Assembly (NCBI GenBank): GCA_018873225.1
Contig: JAEILZ010000004.1
Span: 124,001-188,000, forward strand
Direction of reading: 5' to 3'
DNA: 64,000 nt
DNA from: [Phialemoniopsis] sp. UDSM-2020
Taxonomy: Eukaryota > Ascomycota > Sordariomycetes > Thyridiales > Thyridiaceae
In this document: positions 55,350 to 64,000 of the stretch, piece by piece
How positions within the stretch are numbered: position 1 is the stretch's first letter
How the letters are laid out: the number at the start of each line of letters is the position of its first letter
Position numbers and translations under genes: made by a program
Notes under the pieces: model-generated
Told to the model about the DNA's origin: nothing
Database searches by the model: none
Seen by the model: the letters and a program-made list of their open reading frames with translations, nothing else

Positions 55350-57561
55350 ATGGAGTTTACAGATGACGGAGGGATGTCCCTCAAGGCAGAGCTTCTGAGA
55401 AATTGGGATGATTTGCTGGCTTTCCTTGTACTGACACCTTTGATATATTCATTCATACAATTCTTCTGGCTCCCGGCGAAACAGGAAGCAGGATATGAAC
55501 AGTTTTTCATCTCGCCACAAGAGACAGATGGCTTGGTTCGGAAGAAGAACTCTCAAGACCAAACCACAAGGAACATTAGCGACCGCCTTAAGAATGTGGT
55601 TAGTCTCTCTGATTGCTTGATATTGATATGGATTTGACTGACTTTCGTAGAACAAGAAGGTGGTGATATTCTGGGGCTCGCAGAGTGGCCGAGCTGCTCG
55701 CCTAGCCAAACAGTTCGCTCGCGAGCTGGAGACCATCCACGGTATCCCGGCCATAGCAGAAGAATTGGACTCTTATGATCACGAGCATCTGGCGGCGTTG
55801 GACAAAGACGTCGTTGTCGGTTTCATAGTGTCGACATTTGGAGAGGGTGACCCGCCGGACAATGCTGCGGGCTGGTTCGATGTCTTGTCGCAGTGGCAAG
55901 CATGCGCTGAGCAAACCACAGCGCCCTTGTGCAACCTGCGGTACTTTGCCTTTGGCCTCGGCAGTACTAAGTATCAGCACTATAATGGTTTCGCCAAGAC
56001 AATGGACCGTTACTTGGAAGCTGCGGGAGCAAGCAGAATCGGAGTCGTCGGCATGCAGGATGAGATCGAGAGGTCCGACACGAGTTGGAACGAGTGGAAG
56101 AATGCCATCGCACATGAGCTGGAACCTATGGCGCAGACGGACATCACTGCGCCGAGAAAGTCCATGTTCGAGCCCGACATCCAGATCATTCAGGCACAGC
56201 ACATCCGGGGTGTCAAGAATCGGGTTCTTCATGCTGGCGAGCACTTTGCGCATCAGTCTCGTGGAAAGACGACCCTGTCCGCCTCTCCCTTGTCGGCATC
56301 ACGCGTTCTCACTAGCGACAGGTCTGCTCGCACCTATCTGCATCTTGAGTTTGACATCAGCGGTGCCGGACCCGACTTCAAGTACGAGACGGGCGACCAT
56401 GTTGCTGTCTGGCCTATGAACAGCGATCAAGAAGTTCAGCGGCTAGCGAAGGCGTTCGGTTGGAGTGATGAAGACCTTGACGCAGCCATTGAGATCCGAG
56501 AAGCTCCGGGGAGTGCGTTTGACGCTACCAGCCTGCCCCCTTCGCCGACTTGCCGCGATGCACTGCTCCGATATTATCTCGACATCGCGGGCATGATCAC
56601 TTGCGAAGGTTTGAATCTGCTGGCACACTACGCACCCACAGAGGCTACAAGGGACTACCTTGAAAGCTTGGGGGCCGACGAAGTAAAGCTCAGAGAATCT
56701 GCTGCTTCCCTGCATCTTACCTACGGCAAAATCATGGAGATGGCAGAGGGAGCTGTATGGCCAAAAGTTCTTTTCACTATGCTGGTACAGACGATACCGC
56801 CGCTACAGCCGCGATACTTTTCTATTGCGTCAAGCTCTTTGTCTTCGCTGGGGACAGTTGCGATTACTGCTGGGGTTGTTGTCACACCTTGTGGGGACGT
56901 CGAGGAGCCATTCTATGGCCTCGCCACGAACTACCTCCGGGGCTTACACGGAAGCACTTCGACTGCTCAAGCAAGCGTGGCGCAAGTCGACAGCACGGTT
57001 GACGCTTGCCCACGTTACGAGCTAGATGGGCCACGGAATGCACTGACAGGAGGGAAGGCTCTGCTGCAAATCAGATCGTCGAACTTCAAGCTCCCGACTG
57101 ACAGCTCACGACCCATCGTACTTGTCGCAGCCGGGAGTGGCATTGCCCCATTTCTTGCCTTTGCGCAGGAGCGCGAAGCCCAACACAAAGCGGGGCAAGC
57201 CGTGGGGCAGGTAGTGGTCTTCTTCGGATGTCGGTCTCCGGAGCATGACTACCTTTACGAGGATAGATGGCGTCAGCTGGAGAAGAGTTCTTTCTTTTCG
57301 ATGGACACGGCATACTCGAGGTTTGGAATCAAGAAACAGTACGTGCAAGACAAGGTTCATGATCGGCGACAGGAGGTCTGCCGCTTGTTACTCGAGCAAG
57401 ACGGTTCACTGTACATTTGTGGCAGCGTCGACATGGCAAAGGGGGTTGAGGACGTTCTAGTCGAAGCATGTCAAGGAGATGGCCGGTCTGAAGAGGAAGC
57501 AAGGAGATGTCTCGACGAACTCAAAGCCTCAAGAAGGCTTCAGAAAGATGTATGGGCCTGA
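55350..57561 (+). CDS. NADPH-cytochrome P450 reductase (additional, cluster-type)
   Basis: Two exons (55350-55598, 55651-57561), 719 residues, the usual length. A membrane anchor lies at about 22-42 (LLAFLVLTPLIYSFIQFFWL). The flavodoxin-like FMN domain begins VVIFWGSQSGRAARLA, with STFGEGDPPDNA and FGLGSTKYQHYN. The FAD-binding motif is RYFSIASSSL; the NADPH-binding part has VAAGSGIAPFLAF, FFGCRSPEHDYLYEDRW and YICGSVDMAKGV, ending DVWA with the conserved C-terminal tryptophan. It passes electrons from NADPH to microsomal P450s. Several motifs differ from the housekeeping form (AAGSGIAPF for the usual GPGTGVAPF), so this is likely a second copy serving the P450 at 48448. Confidence 0.93.
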
Positions 57562-57651
57562 TGTAGACATTCTATTTTATCATACAGCGTCATGAAACCA
57601 GATCTGTTGACACCCAGTGACCAGTCCCCGAAGCGTAATTTCACCAGAGTC

Positions 57652-59271
57652 CTAGTGAATGTACCGGAATTGGGGATGCATATTTCCCAAAGTAGCCACT
57701 TGCTCAGGAGGTACTTGCAGGCGATAGTCGCGACCTCCAGCAGCTCGTTTCTTGTTCTCCCACTTCTGATACAGGACAAGGCTCAGAGTAGCGACAATGG
57801 CAGAGGCTGCAGTGGCTGTGTTCAAACTGTTTCCGATGCGGTAGTTGTTCTTGGCGTCGGTGTTGATGTAGCTCCACGTGGCAGTGATTGACCCTAAATG
57901 GTTCGTTAGGCACTAGATCGGAGTAGCGAGTGGGACAAACTTACCGATATTGGCCAACATGGAAACACCAGCATTGGCAACATTACGGATGGTATCGGGT
58001 GCGGCGTTCGCCAGCGTCCAACCAACTGTGAGAGAACCGAAGCTGTATCCGCCCATCGTGTTGAGGAAGATGGCGGCGTAGCGAGCCTGGACATTGGTCG
58101 AGCCCAGCCAGATGCTGTAGCCGATGACGCAGAGCATAGCCGACGAGGCGATGGCGTAACCGTGAGTGCGAGTCTTCATACTGAGGTAGGCGACGCCTAG
58201 CGCATAGATCATGGCCACAATCGGAGGCGGGACCGACAAAAGCTGGATCTGAACGGTGGAGCGCCCGGGATAATTGAGCTTCAAGATCGTCGGAGTGAAG
58301 ATGGACAGGCCCTGCACAGTGATTTGGTTGCAGATGTAGAGCCACGAGCCGACCATGACATTGACGTTGAAGATGCCCCTCTTGATAAGTCTCCACGTAA
58401 TGCGCTCCTTGTGCTCGACAATGGCAGGCTGGTCGTGGAAGATACGAGCCATGGCCAGCTCACGCTCCTCCTCGTTGAAGATGCGGGTTTTCGAGGGATC
58501 CGCTGGGAACAGCCACAATGCAATGATGCCGACACCGATAGTGATGATGCTGCACACGAAGATGAGATTAGAAAGAATTCGACTTCCATAGTTTTGCGAT
58601 CGGTGAGATGATCTTTACCCTTCAACGAGAAAGATGTTTCTCCACCCGTGGACCGATCCGATGCTACCCAGAGAGAGGAAGCCGGAGGCCAACAGACCGC
58701 CGAAACCACTAGCCAGGCCTGCAGAGAGCACCATGAAGAATGTGATGCGCGTGGTGACCTCGCTCCGGCGGTAGTATCGCGAGACGACGTAGCTCAGTCC
58801 AGGAAATTGAAAAGACTCTGTGATGCCGAGCAGAATGCGGATGACATAGAAGCTGGCCTCGTTGTGGATGAAGGCAGTAGCCAGCGTGACAACACCGAAC
58901 GCAATGCAGCTCAAAGGCAGAACAATGAAGCCAAACTTCTTGACACTCAGCGAGGCCGGAATGTCGGTGAAGAAGTAAATGGCATAGTAGAGGCAGGCGC
59001 CGATGTTGAAGCCGTAGGTGCCGAGGCCCAAGTCGGCCTCCAAGCCAGCGACGCGCGCGTTGCCCAGGTTCGTACGGTCGAGAAATGTGAAGAAGTACAT
59101 CAAGAAGACCATGGGGACGACGCGCAGATCTTGCTTGCGCACCAGCTTGGCCTCGGCCACGGGATCGATGACATATTCATGGGCATACTCTGCGACCGCG
59201 ACGGCCTCCTGGGCGGCTTCCGCATCGTCGTCGGGCAGCTTCTCGACGGGGATGTGGCGAGCTTCCGTCAT
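57652..59271 (-). CDS. MFS transporter, ACS (allantoate/nicotinate-type) family
   Basis: Three exons: 59271 to about 58622, about 58555 to 57945, and about 57893 to 57652; about 490 residues. The N-terminal cytoplasmic segment is Ala/Glu-rich. Helix 1 and the next loop read VFLMYFFTFLDRTNLGNARVAGLEADLGL, the ACS-family hallmark. FPGLSYVVSRYYRRSEVTTR lies after helix 4, and a central loop with FNEEERELAMAR and the late NTMGGYSFGSLTVGWTLANAAPDTIRN are typical. The decamer GGGGTAGCTC 515 bases upstream also forms the arm of the inverted repeat at 10310, perhaps by chance. It probably imports an organic anion; its closeness to the P450 reductase (convergent, 90 bases) fits a catabolic island. Confidence 0.9.
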
Positions 59272-61005
59272 GATTTTGATGATAGTAGAAACGTCTGAGG
59301 ATGAAAAAGATGCAGGGCGGATGATCCTGGGGCGAGGTTTCAATTGCAATTCTCGCCGTGGGGGACGAGGTGACATTTATCTTGGTGCCAAGACGTACCA
59401 GACCGACCCATATCCGACATATACCACCAGAGGCCAATATCGTTAGCGTATGCCGAGCATTTGGACCGCCTAAGCCAGATAGCCTTTTACGCCAACTGGG
59501 CCACTTGTGCTCTTTTGCGGGGAAGCACAAGGGATATCAAGCTTGCATACCAGTCAGTAAGCCGCCATGCATGGCACCGCAGTATCTTGTCTGACAAAGA
59601 TCATGGGCATCAATCACATCGCCGGGCTCCCAAGGTTGTCGTCTTGGCGTCAGCAATCGCGAATTCGTGTAAATAGCATGCAGGAGATCTTTCGACGAGC
59701 AAAGAGCACTCCCGTGCTTGACAGCTGCAAACGCAAACGGCCAGACAGACGCACGCAGGTACCAGCCAGGGCGGAGTCAAGCTTAGGGGTAGCTCGAGAC
59801 TAGATTCCCCAAGAGCCTCTTATCTGGATTGTATCAGACATTCAAGATAGCATGCTAGGGCGCTAAGGAACCATTTCCGGTATCTGGGTCGGAAGTTCCG
59901 AAGATAAGGCCAGGGCCATGTTGTGGGGTTGGCGATGATAACGAAAAGGCAAGATATGCAATTGAACACTTCAACTCGTCCCAGAAGAATCACTTGATGA
60001 TAGAAGCCAATTGAGCGGAGAGGATACAGCATACTCGCTTTGGATCGCAAAGCAGCACAATTTGTGCCATGAACTTGGCGACGTCTGAGTAAGGCCAGAG
60101 CGTCAACAACGCCAAGCTTAGTCTGGCGTTAGGGCGGATCTGGGGGCGGGGCGGATCTGGGGCGGATATGCGGGGAAGATGGCAGGGGGCAAAGCCGCTA
60201 ACAGGGCACAGGATAGATAAAAGGGGAAGAGTGGCTAGTTGACATGATAAGGAGGCAGTATTTGGAATGTCGTCTGGACTCCTAACTTCACATACTCGGA
60301 TCTAGCCAGACTAGCTGCTGGCTAACGCCACCGTGAGGCTGGCGTCCTGGGCAACCGGAGGCCAAGTCTATTGAGAAGTCAAAGACGCCATGCTTTAGAA
60401 GAGCTATGAGCAAGGCAGGATCACTTAAGCATAGTATTGAGAATTCGTCTGAATAATATTGGATACTATGGGTGGGATGTCCATCGTAATTGAATGATTC
60501 ACTTTGCCGATGTACTTCATGTACTCGTTTTGGGAGGGAGGCCACGCTCTACAGACCCCGGATTACATCTCGGATTCTTGAAGTGAACCACCTACAAGCA
60601 CGAGATCTACCCCAGAGAAGGCAATGGTAGTAATTCCAAAGACTTGCACATCTTTCCATGGGTCCTGATTGGGCAGTAAGATATATGGGGGGTTAGCCCT
60701 GGTCGTTCTGACAAATAGTTGTCGCGCGGAAGTTCCGGGCATTCTTCCGAATGACTTCTCTATCAGGCAGCTCGCTATTCTCCACTAAACAACTCTTCAC
60801 CACAATGTCTGAAGCTTATTAGGTGAAGAGTCGGTCGGGTAATGCCCCTTGAGCAGATAAGTCCATCTCCGACGACTTCGTCGTTATCATACGGCTAGAC
60901 CTCGTGAACAGAAAGATCATGTACGGCGCGGCAAGTCTATTCATTGAGAGATAAACAACTATTGCTTTTCACTAACATCTAGCTCACATATCGGCGTAGA
61001 TAGCC
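59272..61005. other. 1.7 kb interval without a visible gene
   Basis: Separates the ACS transporter start from the dehydrogenase 3' end. A GC-rich patch at 60131-60170 repeats GGGCGGAT-C/A-TG three times. Frames are short and motif-free. Confidence 0.5.
60131..60172. repeat. Three GGGCGGAT repeats
   Basis: Direct copies begin near 60132, 60149 and 60160 (GGGCGGATCTGG twice, then GGGCGGATATG). They may be factor sites or simple drift. Confidence 0.5.
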
Positions 61006-62615
61006 TCAAACCATGTTCACGTGCTTGTCGGCTGTCGAGACGTCGCTAGAGTTCCAGAAGCTCGTCACCGTCTTCCACTGGGTGTAGAATCGCAGCCCAT
61101 CGTTTCCGTAAAAGTTGGCAAGCCCCGTGCCAGAGACACTGGACTTGTTTCCAGTGAAAGAGAACATGGGCAATGGAACGGGGATGGGGACGTTGACTCC
61201 GACCTGGCCGGCCTGCACGGTCTTCTGGAAGGTGCTTGCGGCGGCTCCGGACCGGGTGAAGACCACGGCGCCGTTGCCATAGGGGTTAGCATTGATGAGA
61301 TCGACCGCTTCTTTCGTGCTGTCCACTTCCAGACAGACCAAGACGGGAGCAAAGATCTCCTCCTTGTAACACCTCATATGGGGCTTTACGCCGGTGATGA
61401 TGGTGGGCGCAACCTACGACGCGTGTTAGCCTTGGCGTCGCGCGACACGACGATTAACCACGGAAAGTCTCAACATACCCAGTTGCCATTGGGATAACCC
61501 TCTGGCGTTTTGCCTCGTCCATCCAGGACGATCTTGGCACTCTCAGCCTCGGCGCTAGCGATGATCTCTTCGCACCTCTTCCGACTTTGCGGACTGATAA
61601 GGGGTCCGACATCGGAATCCTTCGCGAAACCCGGTCCCACCTTGAAGGTCTGAGCTATCTGCGCCAGTTCGTCAATCCATTCCTTGGCAGGGCCGACCGT
61701 GACAAGGGCGCTCAGTGCCATGCAGCGCTGTCCTGCTGCGCCGAAAGCCGCTCCTGCGATGGCCTTCAGTGCGTGGGTTCGATCGGCGTCGGGCAAGAGC
61801 GCGGCATGGTTTTTGGCCCCCAGGTTGGCCTGGACTCTCTTGCCGTTGGCGGACGCGCGGTTGTGGATGTAGTCGCCCGCCTTGTTTGATCCGACGAACG
61901 AGATGGCCTTGATCTCAGGCTCATCCAGGAGGAAGTTCACGGTATCGTGCGCGCCGTGGACGACGTTGACAACTCCTGGCGGCACACCGGCTATTTTGCA
62001 TAGCTCAGCAATGACCATTGCCGCACCTGGTACGCGTTCGGACGGCTTCAGAATGAAGCAATTGCCGGTCACGATCGCAATCGGTAGACTCCACAAGGGA
62101 ATCATGGCTGGGAAATTGAACGGGCATATCGCGGCCACAATACCCAGAGGTTCGCGATAGGAGCGTGTCTCCATATCCTTCGCCACCTCCAAGACCTGTC
62201 CCGGGATCTGCGTAGTGATGCCACAGGCCGTCTCGCAGACCTGGAGACCACGTAGAACGTCACCCTTCGCATCGGCAAAAGTCTTGCCCTGTTCCTTTGT
62301 GATGGCGACGGCGAGGTCGTCCATGTGGTCTCGGATCAGGCTCGTGAGCTTGAAAACGACCTGCTGCCGCTTCATGATGCTGGTCTGCTGCCATTTCGGA
62401 AACGCTTCTCGAGCAGAGGCGACGGCGGCTTCGAGCTCTTGACGGGTCGATTGCGGGACAAGTGTCACCAGGTCATTCGTCGCGGGGTCGTGAACCTCGA
62501 GCCAGTCGGTCGTGGAAGAAGCGACAAACTCGTTGTCGAGGAAGTTGTCCGTCTTGTGCGGCGTCTGCACCTTCTCATGGTTGTCATGATAGCGTAGTGA
62601 GGCGAGACCTGCCAT
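61006..62615 (-). CDS. Methylmalonate-semialdehyde dehydrogenase-like aldehyde dehydrogenase
   Basis: Two exons (62615-61479, 61413-61006) give 514 residues. The NAD domain carries [18 protein letters not shown] and [12 protein letters not shown]; the catalytic cysteine sits in [11 protein letters not shown], and the usual catalytic glutamate region reads NLGAKNHA, which is the form found in CoA-acylating methylmalonate/malonate-semialdehyde dehydrogenases. The C-terminal catalytic part has [21 protein letters not shown] and [21 protein letters not shown], all typical. These enzymes oxidise methylmalonate or malonate semialdehyde to propionyl- or acetyl-CoA in valine, pyrimidine and inositol breakdown. 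The N-terminus [17 protein letters not shown] lacks a clear mitochondrial presequence, so a cytosolic form is possible. It is divergent from the transporter at 63524. Confidence 0.93.
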
Positions 62616-63523
62616 CTTGAAAGCAAAGCAGCACAGCACGTGAGCGACTAGTAAGGTTGGGTTGATAAGTTCAGCGTGACTGTCTGTCCCCTTTGCTGTT
62701 TTGGGCTCTTCGCTTTGCTTTATGGCGGGGTAACATCGGGGGTTGATATGTCTGCCGCTCGGGCCAATAGGAAACATCCGGTGTGCACCATTCCCGAAGC
62801 CTCCATTCCCGAAACCTCCATGCCCGAAATTTGGTATTCCGGGGATCGGTGTGTGTGTGGGCAGATCCACGTCGGACTAATTTATCCGGTCTTGGCGGCT
62901 TCCCCGCAACATGACATAGGGGACTCTGCCTCGTGCGGAATAGATATCTTGCCTGTCTAGGTAAGTAAGCTATCGCAGGCTCATCACACAAAATAGAATT
63001 CTTGCCTATCTAGGTCGTCAAAATAGTTTACTTGCCTATCTAGGTAAGTCATCATACCGATACACACACATTCAACAAACCTAAGATAGGGGATATTGGC
63101 TTCTCGCCCCAGAAAGTGTGAGTCGATCGATATCTTCTCCCTGGAATCTTTTAAGTCTCAACTATGTCGATGCGCTGATAACTAAACAACACCAGCAGCG
63201 GCAGTCATTGGTCACCCCGCAAACAAAGTGAAGCCAATCTGTGTCCCATGGAGCACTCCGCAACCCCCAGCTGCCACTAGTACCTTACCTGACTCGATCT
63301 CCTTATCACCGCGCCAAGGGTCCAGACTAGCAACAAGAGCGCCGTCGTGGATGCTTCACTCGGCTATGGCTACGGCGAAGGCCTTGAAGTTGGCCACATC
63401 CATGCGACCGAATAGATATATCTCGACCTGTCGACCCTCGAGGCTGTCGACTTCTCAACAACACAAATCATATCAGATCTTCGATAGCTATTCGGGCGCC
63501 CGCCGTCTACTTCTTTACACAAG
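62616..63523. promoter_or_regulatory. Divergent promoter of dehydrogenase and ACS transporter
   Basis: 908 bases between head-to-head genes. It contains the three CTTGCCTATCTAGGT elements listed separately. The minus-strand frame continues upstream of 62615 with a Gly-Phe repeat, but this looks non-coding. Confidence 0.55.
62948..63049. promoter_or_regulatory. Three near-palindromic CTTGCCTATCTAGGTAAG elements
   Basis: Copies lie at 62948-62966, 63001-63015 (right half missing) and 63030-63049. The full element reads ACTTGCCTA, TC, TAGGTAAGT and is a palindrome with one mismatch. Copies two and three sit in a 27-base direct repeat (62989-63015 and 63019-63045, each starting CAAAATAG). CCTAGGTA-rich sequence is common in sordariomycete genomes, so caution is needed. 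Confidence 0.6.
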
Positions 63524-64000
63524 ATGTCCCATGAACTCGAGAAGGGGAGCGAAATCCCGCAGGTCCCGGACAGCAAAGACGACGTCGAAATGACCGGCAT
63601 CACTACCACCATTACCACTGGCGACAACAAACTCAGGCGCAGGATCGACCTGTACCTGATGCCTCTTCTGACGATCTCATTCCTGCTACAATTCCTCGAC
63701 AAACAAACCCTCAGTCTTGCGTCTGTGATGGGAATGATTCAAGAACTGGACCTCAAAGGCACGCAATACAACTGGTCCGGATCAATCTTCTATTTCGGAT
63801 ACCTTACGCTCTCGTATCCGGCGGCATATCTCATGGTCAGACTCCCTCTGGCGAAGTTTCTGGCTGTCTGTTGCATCCTCTGGGCCACAGTGTTGGCCTG
63901 CCATGCAGCAGCGAGAAGCTTTTCAAGTCTGGCAGCCATACGCTTCTTGCTAGGTGCTGCTGAGAGCAGTCTGGCGCCGGGCTTTGGTCTCATCATCTCC
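63524..64000 (+). CDS. MFS transporter, ACS family (partial, cut by window end)
   Basis: The first 159 residues are visible without an intron; the gene continues past the window. The start MSHELEKGSEIPQVPD leads to a polar N-terminus of about 35 residues, then RRRIDLYLMPLLTISFLLQFLDKQTLSLASVMGMIQ, where DKQ replaces the more usual DRTN, a variant seen in part of the family. Two or three further helices and RFLLGAAESSLAPGFGLIIS (helix 4 region) follow. It belongs with the allantoate/tartrate/nicotinate-type carriers. It is divergent from the dehydrogenase gene across a promoter with three palindromic elements, which suggests co-regulation of uptake and oxidation; the substrate is unknown. Confidence 0.88.
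   Translation, partial: MSHELEKGSEIPQVPDSKDDVEMTGITTTITTGDNKLRRRIDLYLMPLLTISFLLQFLDKQTLSLASVMGMIQELDLKGTQYNWSGSIFYFGYLTLSYPAAYLMVRLPLAKFLAVCCILWATVLACHAAARSFSSLAAIRFLLGAAESSLAPGFGLIIS

Overview
The window is nuclear DNA of a filamentous ascomycete (Pezizomycotina, probably Sordariomycetes; the class is only a guess). The evidence is monocistronic genes on both strands, many 50-65 nt introns with GTAAGT-like donors and CTAAC-like branch points, a Zn2Cys6 regulator, GPI-anchored and OPT-family proteins, and NRPS-like, P450 and P450-reductase genes. I see no bacterial operons, CRISPR, tRNA, rRNA or transposon. I support 26 protein genes; most needed splicing to be resolved, and where I worked out exon phases I say so.

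Region 1 (0.6-7.8 kb) holds an ACS-family MFS transporter, a secreted metallo-beta-lactamase-fold hydrolase, a TIM-barrel 3-dehydroshikimate-dehydratase-like enzyme and a secreted bicupin of the oxalate decarboxylase family.

Region 2 (8.7-19.7 kb) is the highlight: an apparent mycosporine gene cluster. It has a class I O-methyltransferase and a sedoheptulose-7-phosphate cyclase (desmethyl-4-deoxygadusol synthase type), divergently transcribed, then an ATP-grasp ligase with an N-terminal hydrophobic segment. Next is a 1101-residue NRPS-like enzyme with adenylation, carrier and thioester-reductase domains, divergent from an aldo-keto reductase. The first three enzymes are the known route from sedoheptulose-7-phosphate to a mycosporine amino acid. 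The A-T-R enzyme plus reductase suggests the carboxyl of the attached amino acid is reduced, which would explain the amino-alcohol mycosporines (serinol, glutaminol) typical of fungi. That last step is inference.

Region 3 (20-47 kb) is mixed: an OPT transporter, a 4.3 kb stretch without a visible gene, an APC amino-acid permease, a conserved hypothetical protein, an NADPH-FMN reductase-like flavoprotein, a BIM1/X325-type GPI-anchored copper protein, a kinase with an altered HRD motif, a gene whose coding frame runs upstream of its first ATG, and a divergent pair of paralogous Cys-rich single-pass membrane proteins with proline-tyrosine tails.

Region 4 (45-64 kb) looks like a catabolic or detoxification island: two MFS sugar-type transporters, a P450, a Zn2Cys6 regulator, an extra NADPH-P450 reductase, two more ACS-family transporters (one cut by the window end) and a methylmalonate-semialdehyde-dehydrogenase-like enzyme. 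Its intergenic DNA carries two candidate operator families: three CGG-N4-CGG repeats near 48.0-48.2 kb and three near-palindromic CTTGCCTATCTAGGT elements near 63.0 kb.
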